From: Nocardia sp. NBC_01327
GTDB taxonomy: Bacteria > Actinomycetota > Actinomycetes > Mycobacteriales > Mycobacteriaceae
DNA: 64,000 nucleotides
NCBI RefSeq assembly: GCF_035958815.1
Contig: NZ_CP108383.1
Span: 7,130,001-7,194,000, forward strand
Direction: 5' to 3'
Shown here piece by piece: positions 27,096 through 35,402 of this stretch; within the stretch, counting starts at the first letter, position 1; each line of letters begins with the position of its first letter. The notes beneath the pieces are model-generated. The model saw only the letters and a list, made by a program, of their open reading frames with translations, was not told where the DNA came from and did no database searches. A program made the translations under genes and the position numbers.

Positions 27096-27557
27096 CTCGG
27101 TGAGCACTCCGGCACGATACGACCGCGACTGTTCGAACCGCAGCTCGATTCTGCGCAGCCACCGCATTCAGCAGGTACGCCGTCCTGCAATATGGTGCGC
27201 TCGACTGGCCCCGGATCGACATGTTTCTGCTGGTCAGGGCGCATCGCCATCGCGATGAGGGCGAACCGTTCAGTGAGGAACTATTCGTCCGAGCTCTCAT
27301 TGGCCGGATCCGGGAAATCTCCGGTGGCACTGCGCCGTGAGTTGGTGATCCGAAGTGCCACCGGGCTGCTTCGAGCCGAGCGATCAGCGGCGGAATGGTG
27401 CGCGAGCAGTATGACGCGCCAACCCGTTCCCGATCTCCATCCTGGCCGACTCCCCTTGCCCCACTACGACTTCGGGGCGTCCGCTCGACGCTGACCCCCC
27501 GAAATCAGGGGCAGCGCTTCACATCTGAAATGTCAGCGCTTCGCATATGATCCCGCC
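27096..27557. other. Intergenic region
   Basis: 460 bp without a supported gene. Near 27,375-27,400 CGATCAGCGGCGGAATGGTGCG resembles a degenerate right end of the hairpin-repeat family. Just before the next gene the words GCGCTTCACATCTGAAATG and GCGCTTCGCATATGA form an imperfect direct repeat. Confidence 0.4.
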
Positions 27558-28061
27558 ATGATCAACTCATCCCGGGTCGCTGCCACCGGGCTACTCTGCA
27601 CACCGGCACTCGCCTTGTCACTGTTGCTGGCACCGGCCGCCCATGCCACCATCGACTCCTTCGCCGTCGGGTGCGGCACCCCCTTGGTGCCCTGCCAGGT
27701 GTCGATCACGACCAGTGGGGCCGACCGGCTCAGCCCGGTGACCTTGTCGGTCAACGGCACCACCATCGGCCAGGGCACCCCGTCGGGAAGTTCGGATGGG
27801 CTCAACGGGTTTGCGGAGGTCACCTGGACCCCGCCCGCCGTCGGTGCGTACACGGTCACGGTCACCCAGGGCACCTCCACGCGCTCGGTCAAGGTGAGCA
27901 TCTGCCCGCCGAATCCGTCGAGCTATCCGAACCTCTCCCTGTCGCCGGGTTCCGCGGTCGCGACCGTGTGCAACATCATCGGGAGCTCCTTGAACTCCGG
28001 CTCCACATCAGGCTCGGCCTCGATCCTGCTTCCGCTCTTCAGTGGATCCGCGGGTCTGTGA
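27558..28061 (+). CDS. Secreted Ig-like-fold protein, unknown function
   Basis: 167 residues with a signal peptide ending near PAAHA. The mature domain carries GFAEVTWTPPAVGAYTVTVTQG, an Ig-like strand pair comparable to the protein at 20,855, and a Ser/Gly-rich tail. Cysteine pairs are VGCGTPLVPCQV and SICPPN. Function unknown; probably an envelope protein. Confidence 0.72.
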   Translation: MINSSRVAATGLLCTPALALSLLLAPAAHATIDSFAVGCGTPLVPCQVSITTSGADRLSPVTLSVNGTTIGQGTPSGSSDGLNGFAEVTWTPPAVGAYTVTVTQGTSTRSVKVSICPPNPSSYPNLSLSPGSAVATVCNIIGSSLNSGSTSGSASILLPLFSGSAGL

Positions 28062-28199
28062 CCGACGCCGGCTCACCACAGCCAATCGTTCTGGGTAGCC
28101 TGCGGTTTCGGCCGATCGTCACCGTCTGATACCGCTGCGGTGCGTGGCCTCCGGCGCGGCTGAACTCGCAGAACAGGTCTTTCTCGTAAAGTCCTGACC

Positions 28200-28850
28200 A
28201 TGGCCGATGTGTCGATCGAGGAAGTCCCCGTTCGGCCGCTGAACGCTTCCCGAGTAGAAGCGTTCAGCGATGGTGTCATGGCAATCGCCATCACCCTGCT
28301 GGTAATCGATATCCGACTGCCGGAAAACCAGGACGACCTGCTGAAGCAGCTGCTGAGTCTCTGGCCGAGTTACCTGGCCTACTTGATATCGTTCGCCACC
28401 ATCGGGGTGATATGGCTGTCCCACCACGCTTTCTTCGCCCGCATCCGGCAGGTGAATGGTCTGCTCCAGGTCGGGAATTTGCTGGTGCTGCTCTGCGTGG
28501 CCTTCCTGCCGTTTCCCACCACGGTATTGGCACACCATCTCGAGGACGGCGGCCGGAACGCCGGCATTGCCACCGCCTTCTATTTCCTTACCGCCGCGGT
28601 TCAAGCAGGCGCATGGATCGTCATGTGGATCGCTGTGCGTCGCAAACCGGCACTCCTGAAGCCGGGCCTTCCGCCGGACCTCGTCCGCACCGAGACTCGT
28701 CAGGCAGCAATCGGATTCGTGGCGCTCGCAGTGATCGCGGCGATAGGGCTCGTTGTGCCCACCGCCGCACTGATCCTCTACCTGCTCGCGGTGGTGGGTT
28801 ACGCCTTACCGGCAGTAGCTTTGCCGCGTCGCATGCGCGGGGCGGCCTGA
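28200..28850 (+). CDS. TMEM175-family membrane protein (putative potassium channel)
   Basis: 216 residues with six hydrophobic segments. The first helix contains SRVEAFSDGVMAIAITLLV, the RxxxFSDG hallmark of TMEM175 channels. Bacterial members form potassium-permeable channels with a single domain per chain. It stands alone, followed by a hairpin repeat and the convergent macro-domain gene. Confidence 0.88.
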   Translation: MADVSIEEVPVRPLNASRVEAFSDGVMAIAITLLVIDIRLPENQDDLLKQLLSLWPSYLAYLISFATIGVIWLSHHAFFARIRQVNGLLQVGNLLVLLCVAFLPFPTTVLAHHLEDGGRNAGIATAFYFLTAAVQAGAWIVMWIAVRRKPALLKPGLPPDLVRTETRQAAIGFVALAVIAAIGLVVPTAALILYLLAVVGYALPAVALPRRMRGAA

Positions 28851-28893
28851 TCCCCTTAGCGGATTAGGCCCATTGCAAGGCATTCAGCAGATC

Positions 28894-28980
28894 ACTGCGT
28901 TTGCCTGGAACCAGATGCCAACCACCGGTTGCTCTTCCGAGGTGCCGCGCGGACCGTTCCGAACAGCACGGAATACGGCA
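28894..28980 (+). repeat. Hairpin-repeat family, diverged copy
   Basis: ACTGCGTTTGCCTGGAACCA, then ACCACCGGTTGCTCTTCCG, then CCGTTCCGAACAGCACGG and TACGGCAGTA. It sits between convergent genes ending at 28,850 and 29,007. Confidence 0.65.
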
Positions 28981-29006
28981 GTACAGGCCGTTCCTTAGAA
29001 CCGGGA

Positions 29007-29489
29007 TCAATCCAGGTCGTACACAAGGACACTGACACCGCGGCTGGACAAGCGTGCGTGGATGAGCGGTTCGATCCGGTCCCAGGTTCCACCTGCCAGG
29101 CCGCACCCGATCCGTGGCATGTGCACCGAAGCATTCGATGCAGCCGCAAACTCGGCGAGTCTCTCCAGGGCTTGATCGACCGCCTCATATCGGATCGGCG
29201 GTCCGCCGGCACTCGATCGAATGCCGTGCTGGCCGATCATATTGGCCACGTGGAAATCCGCCGAGACTCGGACGAACTGCACTGCGCCCAAAGCGAAGTC
29301 GTTGGACTCACGCTGCCTGTACCAGTCCCGATAGGCACGCTCGGGTTCCGGCCATCGAGCTGACACGGCGACAACGAAACCTTTACCCCAGCGGCCGAGA
29401 TCGTTGCAGAGATGCGCGATGATCGCGGATCCGCCGATACTCGGCGTGGTCGCGTCCCCCGACTGATAGCTGATCTTTGTTCTGTCCAT
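29007..29489 (-). CDS. Macro-domain protein (ADP-ribose/ADP-ribosyl hydrolase type)
   Basis: 160 residues from ATG 29489, with GGAGG upstream. The core AIIAHLCNDLGRWGKGFVVAVS and the loop MPRIGCGLAGGTWDRIEPLI are the ADP-ribose-binding motifs of macro domains of the Poa1/ALC1-like branch. These remove ADP-ribose from proteins or nucleic acids or hydrolyse ADP-ribose-1''-phosphate. It stands alone; no DarT-like toxin is visible beside it, so an antitoxin role is only a possibility. Confidence 0.88.
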   Translation of the reverse strand: MDRTKISYQSGDATTPSIGGSAIIAHLCNDLGRWGKGFVVAVSARWPEPERAYRDWYRQRESNDFALGAVQFVRVSADFHVANMIGQHGIRSSAGGPPIRYEAVDQALERLAEFAAASNASVHMPRIGCGLAGGTWDRIEPLIHARLSSRGVSVLVYDLD

Positions 29490-29772
29490 GGTGTCCTCCC
29501 GCGCCAAACATAGACGCGGATACCGACATCAACCGCTGACCGATCTGACCAGCGCGATCTGGGAGCCGATACCGCGCGACTGCCCCTATTCGCCCGTGAC
29601 CGTCGAGTTGTTCTCGGAGTATGTCGGCATCGCCGGAACTCCTGGACTTCGACCATGTCGGCATGCCGGAGGCAGGCACCCAGATTCCAGCTATTGAGTA
29701 GGTTGCCTGCACTGAATAGTGTTTGGGTACCGCTGGTAGGTTCGACGCGGATTGCGCCCATGGGGAGGGACT

Positions 29773-30582
29773 ATGACCGGCGAACCTGTGACGACACTGT
29801 ATGACTTCCAATTGTCGATGCTTCACGCGATGTGTCAGAGCGCCCCGGCGCAGGCTGCGGAACTGCTCGATCGGATCGGAGCGACTCACGCCGACACCTC
29901 GATCGCGGAGGCGCGGTGGTGGTTCGGTAACGCCACGAACAACTTCACGACTCTCACCGAATACGTCTCCGCTTGGGGTGCACCGGATTCGGAAAGCATC
30001 GAACGCGACGGCGACCGGGAGACTCGGTCGGCACGGTGGGATCTGCCGTTCTGGCCCGGCATGCAGTTCGAGTTCACAGCGATAGGTCGTTATCCTCGCT
30101 TGTTCCACCGACTGCTTCGACAGCCGGGAGTTCCTGTGCCACAGTTGGACTCAATCGTGGACTTGGCTCCATGGTCCTGCACTGAAGAGGAATTTCTGAA
30201 CTCCGGCCTGGGCCCGTTCGATGACGACATCGACCTCGGCTCAACCGGGCATCGATTCGACTTCGAGGCCGTCGACCCAGATTCCGGGCGCTGGCGTCCC
30301 TATCGAGCGTTGTTCGACTGGGGCCTGCTGCAATCGGTGGAGCCGGTGCTGGTGCGGCTCAGCAAACCGAATCCCGCACCGGTAGCCGACGAAACACCGA
30401 TCGACGAACTCATCCTGACCGGGCAAGCGGGCCGGGCTATTCTACGAATTCATACCGAGATCGAGGGGAATGGCGACGCGGCGATCGCGGAGTACCGGCA
30501 CCGCTATGCGCGCTTGGCGCGCGAGCGCCCGAACGACTTCACCCTTGGCGAGGCAGCAGATCGGTTATCGCGAAGGCGGTGA
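29773..30582 (+). CDS. Uncharacterised protein
   Basis: 269 residues from ATG 29773, with GGGAGG upstream. Mixed fold; contains RWDLPFWPGMQFEFTAIGRYP, EEFLNSGLGPFDDDIDLG and a C-terminal helical part (EYRHRYARLARERPNDFTLGEAADRL). No family recognised. Its stop is followed by a hairpin repeat. Confidence 0.7.
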   Translation: MTGEPVTTLYDFQLSMLHAMCQSAPAQAAELLDRIGATHADTSIAEARWWFGNATNNFTTLTEYVSAWGAPDSESIERDGDRETRSARWDLPFWPGMQFEFTAIGRYPRLFHRLLRQPGVPVPQLDSIVDLAPWSCTEEEFLNSGLGPFDDDIDLGSTGHRFDFEAVDPDSGRWRPYRALFDWGLLQSVEPVLVRLSKPNPAPVADETPIDELILTGQAGRAILRIHTEIEGNGDAAIAEYRHRYARLARERPNDFTLGEAADRLSRRR

Positions 30583-30674
30583 CGGACATGACGATCAGCC
30601 TGCGTACGTGGACTGGGAGTTTCACGAGGTGCCGTCGGCCGAGGTCGCGGTCCCGCGAGAACATGTAGCTCGGC

Positions 30675-30770
30675 CACTGCGTGTGTTCCACCGGCGCCAG
30701 AATGCCACGGCCAGTACATCTTCCGTGCGGTGCCACGCTGGCAGGTTCGGTCAGCGTGGCATGCGCAAGG
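30675..30770 (+). repeat. Hairpin-repeat family, perfect 10-bp stem
   Basis: Arms TGCCACGCTG (30731-30740) and CAGCGTGGCA (30752-30761) around an 11-nt loop. Relative to the usual CGCGCTG/CAGCGCG, both arms carry a matching change (ACGCTG with CAGCGT), so pairing is kept. It lies between convergent genes ending at 30,582 and 30,801. Confidence 0.8.
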
Positions 30771-30800
30771 GTGTGTACCGACCAGACACGGTGGGTGCAG

Positions 30801-31268
30801 TCAGACCTGTAGTTCGGCGAGGACTGGGTTGGCCGCGAGCCGCGGGTACTCCTTGCAGAGTTCGGTCAAGACGGCGTCTCGAAAGGTCATCCATGCGTCC
30901 CTGAGCTCGGCGATGTCGCAGACCGCCTCGACGACCGCCTCGACTGTTGCGTACTCGCAGGAGATCCGGACCTTGCCGGCCTCGGGCGTGAACGCGATCA
31001 GGTCGTCGTTCTCGGTGAACCCAAGCCAGCAACGCTCACCCCGCTCCAGATAGGCCGACACCCTCTGTATCGACCATAGGAAGTCGAACACCGGAGTCCA
31101 CGACCACGGTGGGGCCAGCTCGACTCCGTCGACCACGAAAGTCAGGTCCGACAGGAAGTAGTACCAGCACAGATCAACTCGGCTCACGGTCGCAAGGTCG
31201 ACCCCCTCCTGATGTTCCCGGCCGTGCTCCACGTATATGCCGGACCGCAGATACTCCATCCTCACCAT
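30801..31268 (-). CDS. Uncharacterised protein, downstream partner of the propeller-like gene
   Basis: 155 residues from ATG 31268, only 4 bp after the stop of the gene upstream, so translation is probably coupled. Contains DLCWYYFLSDLTFVVDGVEL, FDFLWSIQRVSAYLERGE and CWLGFTENDDLIAFT. This order (beta-rich start, FxxFL helix, GFTEN strand) recurs in uncharacterised actinobacterial proteins that often stand beside hypothetical neighbours. Function unknown. Confidence 0.72.
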   Translation of the reverse strand: MVRMEYLRSGIYVEHGREHQEGVDLATVSRVDLCWYYFLSDLTFVVDGVELAPPWSWTPVFDFLWSIQRVSAYLERGERCWLGFTENDDLIAFTPEAGKVRISCEYATVEAVVEAVCDIAELRDAWMTFRDAVLTELCKEYPRLAANPVLAELQV

Positions 31269-31272
31269 CGGA

Positions 31273-32280
31273 TCACCCGCACTCGAGCTGGTAGCGGTAC
31301 CAGTGACGAGGATTGCCCTCTTCGTACATCCAGAGGTTGGCGTCGCGCCCGACCCTTCCCCGCGCCCAGCCTGTGGGTTCCCGGCCACCGGGCAGAAGCA
31401 GTGTCTGCCTGCCGGTTTCGGTGATCTCGCCGTCCTGTCTGCGCGCTTGACGGATCTGCCACACGATCGCCTCACCGTGTCGGTGGTGGTCCAGGAAAGC
31501 GAATGTGGATCCTGACACCGCCAAGCCGTGACATCGAGTGACCGGATTCGGGGTGATCGATCGAACTGCGCGCGCATCGATCTCGACCAGCGGGAACCCG
31601 ACGTAAGGACAGGCATGGACCAACAACCGACCGACATTCAACGCGTAGCAATCACACCAGAAGACCTCACTGCCGGTGTCATTGAATGCGAACCAGGGAT
31701 CGCTGCAGGGGTTGTCCCAGCGGGCTAGGCCGGGCATGTCGATGCATGACCACGTCCCATCCGGGCTGTGGAATTGATAGGTAGCTTCGTCGAAGTAGCT
31801 GATCCAGATTCTGCCGCCGGGGTCGGTCAGCAGTTGCTCGATACCGTCCCCAGCGTAGAAGGCGCCCACAGGGTTTCCCACGCTGTCGAAGGCTCGGACG
31901 TTGCGAGGCAACGTAATGTCGTTCGCCGGAGTCGACTGTTCGTAGGCCTGTCCATATTCCGGGCGTGGAATACGTGCCGCACCCAGGATGACACCCTCGC
32001 CGAAGATATCGATCTGAGAGAACCATTGATCCAGGCCGTGCAGCGGAATCTCGTGAATATCGGCCCCGTCGCAGAGGACGGCGGTCGCGTCGAAACGCGG
32101 TATCGGTGGACTCCAGGGCCCGGGGCGTTTCCACGGCAGGCCCGAGGCTGCCTCTTGTGCGGGATCGACAAGCAAAGCGAGTAATCGGCCGCGATGGTCG
32201 ATTGTGGAAGCAAGAAGATCGAATCGTGCGTAACGCTCCGGCAGGGTTGCGTGAAGCGCGAGATTGCGGTTACAGGCCAT
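31273..32280 (-). CDS. Uncharacterised beta-propeller-like protein
   Basis: 335 residues from ATG 32280. Repeated strand blocks such as FDATAVLCDGADIHEIPLHG, GRIWISYFDEATYQFHSPDG and SEVFWCDCYALNVGRLLVH suggest a beta-propeller without canonical WD or kelch signatures. No signal peptide, so cytoplasmic. Forms a two-gene operon with the gene at 30,801. Confidence 0.75.
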   Translation of the reverse strand: MACNRNLALHATLPERYARFDLLASTIDHRGRLLALLVDPAQEAASGLPWKRPGPWSPPIPRFDATAVLCDGADIHEIPLHGLDQWFSQIDIFGEGVILGAARIPRPEYGQAYEQSTPANDITLPRNVRAFDSVGNPVGAFYAGDGIEQLLTDPGGRIWISYFDEATYQFHSPDGTWSCIDMPGLARWDNPCSDPWFAFNDTGSEVFWCDCYALNVGRLLVHACPYVGFPLVEIDARAVRSITPNPVTRCHGLAVSGSTFAFLDHHRHGEAIVWQIRQARRQDGEITETGRQTLLLPGGREPTGWARGRVGRDANLWMYEEGNPRHWYRYQLECG

Positions 32281-32762
32281 GGGCCTTTCCGGTTGTCATG
32301 CACGCGATCATGCCACAACACAACAACCTCAGTGCACCTCGACATCCGAACGACAGCCGGTATCGCACTGCGCTCGGCTGACAGTCGGCCCGCTCGGATG
32401 ACCACGGCCCCTTGATCTTCGGATGCCTGCGGTCGTTCCGAACAGCGCGGCATGCGGTATAGAAGGATGTTCTCCGCACCCGAGTTGGTGCTGCGAAGTG
32501 CTGGGCCAACTCGGCGAATCTGCCTGCCAGGTATAGCGACTCATGTTTTCAGCACCAAAGCCGGGAGCAGTCGTAGAGTCTTGTCGCGCCTGTCAGGTGC
32601 TGCGCAGCCGAATTCTCCGCGTGCCGTCCAGATTCCGGTCGACGATGAACTGAGCGCTAGTGCCGACGATAGGTGGCGTTCCTGAACAGAACAGGCCGGA
32701 CCAGAGCCTTTCACCGCCGTGGCCAACCACCTGAGCAGGTGCGCGGGACGCGGCAGAATGGC
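32281..32762. other. Intergenic region with a hairpin repeat
   Basis: 480 bp between divergent genes. Apart from the repeat at 32,394-32,462 and a GGCAGAATGG-type end near 32,752, I see no supported gene. Confidence 0.4.
32394..32462 (+). repeat. Hairpin-repeat family
   Basis: GATGACCACGGCCCCTTGAT and CTTCGGATGC, then TCGTTCCGAACAGCGCGGCA and TGCGGTAT. One of the few copies placed between divergent genes. Confidence 0.7.
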
Positions 32763-33113
32763 GTGGTGCGCTTTCACGGCAGTCTTCCGTTCCGCGGTCA
32801 GCTCATCTGGCTCACACCGGACCAAGGCGGCCGCTCGTCGGGGCCACCACCGACACCAGCCGATCAGGACTATGCCGCAACAGCATTCGTGCCACCCGAC
32901 GGCATGGAAAACGGGTGGGCATCGTTCGTCCTGCGGGTGGACGATCGTACCGCCTGGCGCTCACCCTCTACTGGAGGATGGTTGGCCATCGACAACCCGG
33001 CCGCTCCCACAGTCCGTGTCGGCACCGTTCTCATCATCACTGAAGGCCCACGCCAAGTCGGCTACTTCCACGTGACCGAAGTCCTCGACTCAGGCCCAAC
33101 ACGCAACCTGTAG
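32763..33113 (+). CDS. Conserved hypothetical small protein
   Basis: 116 residues from GTG 32763 (GTG 32766 equally possible). The N-terminal extension of the open frame looks non-coding and includes a repeat end. YAATAFVPPDGMENGWASFVLRV and LIITEGPRQVGYFHVTEVL match a pattern I recall from small beta-barrel-like actinobacterial proteins of unknown role. Confidence 0.6.
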   Translation: MVRFHGSLPFRGQLIWLTPDQGGRSSGPPPTPADQDYAATAFVPPDGMENGWASFVLRVDDRTAWRSPSTGGWLAIDNPAAPTVRVGTVLIITEGPRQVGYFHVTEVLDSGPTRNL

Positions 33114-33130
33114 TCGTCACACAATCGGAG

Positions 33131-33183
33131 TGTGCGTGCATCCGAACTCGGATGGCAACCACCAGTTGATCTTCCGCCGTAGG
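33131..33183 (+). repeat. Hairpin-repeat family, left half
   Basis: TGTGCGTGCATCCGAACTCG, GATGGCAACCACC and AGTTGATCTTCCGCC are intact; the stem-loop and right end are not recognisable. Lies between convergent genes. Confidence 0.65.
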
Positions 33184-33306
33184 GCCCATCCCCTTCACGA
33201 TGTCGAGAACCGCGCGCCGCGCGGCAGTGCAGGATGTTTGAAAGTGGCCGGGCGGCCTGCTGCCGTGCCGTTCGGCAAGACCTGGGGCGGCACACGTCTC
33301 CCGAGA

Positions 33307-33720
33307 CTATTTCGGGGTAACCAGCTCCAGCGCGATATTGTCCGGGTCCCGGAACTCCAAGATATAGCTGAGGCCGATATCTTTGATTTCTTCGTGCACT
33401 ACACCGCAGGCATCGAGATGCGCGGCAGCGGATTTCAGTTCAGCAAGTGATCCGACCGGAAACGCGAGATGGTCCAGCCCCACACGATTCTCGTCGAAGC
33501 GATCAGTCCCCGCTGGCCGCAGCCCGATCATTCCGTGTTCCATCCGGTAGATCACCCCGCCATAGAGGAAGCTCAGGCGCTCCCGCGTCTCCGCATCCGC
33601 ATCGGCCGGAACCTCCAGCGCCACAGGCCACCCGAAAACCTTCTCATAGAAGGCCCGCGACCGTTCGATATCGCACACCGTGAGGCGGAGATGAGCAATG
33701 GAGCCCACAGAAATCGACAT
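33307..33720 (-). CDS. VOC-family (glyoxalase/bleomycin-resistance fold) protein
   Basis: 137 residues from ATG 33720. The two beta-alpha-beta modules begin HLRLTVCDIERSRAFYEKVFGWPV and GLDHLAFPVGSLAELKSAAAHL, and end YILEFRDPDNIALELV. Metal ligands (His in the first strand and Glu in the last) are present. Substrate unknown. Confidence 0.88.
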   Translation of the reverse strand: MSISVGSIAHLRLTVCDIERSRAFYEKVFGWPVALEVPADADAETRERLSFLYGGVIYRMEHGMIGLRPAGTDRFDENRVGLDHLAFPVGSLAELKSAAAHLDACGVVHEEIKDIGLSYILEFRDPDNIALELVTPK

Positions 33721-34162
33721 GCGACCGATGCTCGCATACCGCCGTCCTACCCGCCGGTTCGCAACGCATCACTACTCGCGCGGGCTTGATCGACGGTTGG
33801 GCAAGCAAATGCACTGAAATCGGAAATAGCGTGTGTCGCCAAGGCTGAGATGATCTCGGCTCGTGCTCTTCGGACGTGGCCAGTGACCGCTGGGACCGCA
33901 CGTCTCGCGGCGCATGCGGGCTTTGGGAACGACTGTGGCGCAATCAAATCCACGTCGAATAGGACGACAGTTCGCTGGCGTCATTGAGTAGTCTGGGCGC
34001 GATCACCCGGGTCTGCGGTTCGATATCTGCTCCATGACCGATCTCTCCCTCGCGGATTCCTCGGCACAGACTCTCACCTCGGCCGAGAGCCCGCTCGGAG
34101 GGATCATTCTCGCCCTCAGTTCGTGAGATAACCTCTGTGCGTTGATCTTCGAGGTGGCCGGT
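33721..34162. other. Intergenic region with a hairpin repeat at its right end
   Basis: 440 bp upstream of the VOC gene. No gene supported. The last 30 bp belong to the repeat at 34,134-34,190. Confidence 0.4.
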
Positions 34163-34190
34163 TCAGTCAGCGCGACATGCGGCATCACGT
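34134..34190 (+). repeat. Hairpin-repeat family overlapping the end of the acetyltransferase gene
   Basis: CTGTGCGTTGATCTTCG, GGCCGGTTCAGTCAGCGCG and ACATGCGGCATC. On the minus strand this sequence encodes the last residues (DAACRAD) and the TGA of the GNAT gene. Confidence 0.75.
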
Positions 34191-34669
34191 GCGTCAGGTA
34201 TCTGGTTCATGCTCATCGACCTCAGCATGCGGCGTTCGCCGGCATCGTCAGGCGAGCGGCCCGCGTCGGCGAATCCGTGGCGTCGATACAGCTTGATCGC
34301 GGCCTGGTTATCGACCTTGACCGATAAGCCGACCGCTCGGCCGCCTGCCCAGTCCAGGACCGCGCTGACTGCCGCATCTGCGACACCCCGGCCGCGGGCG
34401 AACGGTGCGACCCACATCGATATCAGCTCTACCGTGCCTTCCTCGTCAACGTAGGCGCCGACCATTCCTGCCGGAATCCCACGCCACCAGACGATCACAT
34501 TGAACGGAACATCGGTCAGCCGCGCACGCCACCGCCCTTCGGTATCGCCGGGGCCGGTCCATTCGGCAAGTGTCGAGCCGAACGCCGCCGGCGCATCCGA
34601 CAGCGCCTCCTGGCGGAGCCGACGCCACATCTGCCAGTCATCGGGTCGAAGTTCCCGCACCTCGATCAC
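34163..34669 (-). CDS. GNAT-family N-acetyltransferase
   Basis: 168 residues from GTG 34669, with GGGAG 5 nt upstream. Motif A is ISMWVAPFARGRGVADAAVSAVL (acetyl-CoA-binding R-G-x-G pattern), followed by VDNQAAIKLYRRHGFADAG, standard for GNAT enzymes. The final residues and stop lie inside a hairpin repeat, so the native C-terminus may have been altered. Confidence 0.88.
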   Translation of the reverse strand: MIEVRELRPDDWQMWRRLRQEALSDAPAAFGSTLAEWTGPGDTEGRWRARLTDVPFNVIVWWRGIPAGMVGAYVDEEGTVELISMWVAPFARGRGVADAAVSAVLDWAGGRAVGLSVKVDNQAAIKLYRRHGFADAGRSPDDAGERRMLRSMSMNQIPDARDAACRAD

Positions 34670-34775
34670 GCCGCTCCCTCGCTTTGCCATATCCGCACAT
34701 GTCGCGGAATTCGACAATATCCAGCACACGAACAGTGCGACCAACGAATATCGCGGTGAATCGACACCGGACATC

Positions 34776-34888
34776 GGCAGTAGCATGCTTTCAACCGGCG
34801 CCAGATCTGTTCTGCCCGTGGATCTTCCACATACTCGCACTGGCCTGTGGGGAACGCGCGGGTCGCGGCATGAGCGTGTGCTGGGAAG
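34776..34888 (+). repeat. Mosaic hairpin-repeat element
   Basis: Combines a type A left side (CGGCAGTAGCATGCTTTCAA, CCGGCGCCAGATC, GTGGATCTTCCAC) with a type B right side (GGAACGCGCGGGTCGCGGCA, GTGTGCTGGGAAGC). It runs into the last codons and TAG stop of the HxlR gene. Confidence 0.7.
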
Positions 34889-35305
34889 CTATTCGCCAGC
34901 GGTTTGGTCGGCTTGTGCGTCATTGACGGCGTTGGCGCGGTCGATCTCGCGCATGTGATCCTCGGCCCAGGTGCGCAGTGCCGCCAGTGGAACCTCCAGG
35001 GACAACCCCAGTTCGGTGAGCCGGTAGTGCACGCGCGGTGGCACTGTCGGCTCCACGCGACGGGTGACCAGACCGTCGCGGACCAGGCTGTGCAGGGTCA
35101 CCGACAGCATCTTCTGGGACACGCCGGGCATTCGCCGCCGCAGCTCGGCGAACCGCACCTCATCGGGGGCGGCCTGCGCGAGGACCTTGACCGCCATCGA
35201 CGTCCATTTTGTGCCGATACGGTCCAGCAACTGGCGGGTCGGGCATTCGCAATCGAACAGATCACCGCGGTCCGGCGTCGTCGCGTGCGCTGATCGAGTA
35301 GTCAC
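34889..35305 (-). CDS. HxlR-family transcriptional regulator
   Basis: 138 residues from GTG 35305 (TTG 35329 possible). The pattern CPTRQLLDRIGTKWTSMAVKVL, FAELRRRMPGVSQKMLSVTLHSLVRDGLV and VHYRLTELGLSLEVPL is the HxlR winged helix. The FDCEC pair near the N-terminus is where redox-sensing members carry their reactive cysteine. It diverges from a hydrolase gene with GTTACC-type operators between them. Confidence 0.92.
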   Translation of the reverse strand: MTTRSAHATTPDRGDLFDCECPTRQLLDRIGTKWTSMAVKVLAQAAPDEVRFAELRRRMPGVSQKMLSVTLHSLVRDGLVTRRVEPTVPPRVHYRLTELGLSLEVPLAALRTWAEDHMREIDRANAVNDAQADQTAGE

Positions 35306-35346
35306 CTGGACCTCACCACCTGTCGTCAACGTGCCTTCTTGGCAGC

Positions 35347-35388
35347 GTAACCGAGGTTACCTACCGTTTGTTGGTAACTAATGGTAAC
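35347..35388. promoter_or_regulatory. HxlR operator cluster (GTTACC / GGTAAC)
   Basis: GTAACC (35347-35352), GTTACC (35356-35361), GGTAAC (35373-35378) and GGTAAC (35383-35388). GTTACC and the first GGTAAC form an inverted repeat with an 11-bp spacer. Sits between the HxlR start and the hydrolase start. Confidence 0.65.
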
Positions 35389-35402
35389 CACCTGGAGGTC
35401 CA

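Noticed and set aside
29007..29489. Macro-domain gene as DarG antitoxin
   Set aside because: No DarT-like DNA ADP-ribosyltransferase lies beside it; the neighbours are unrelated.
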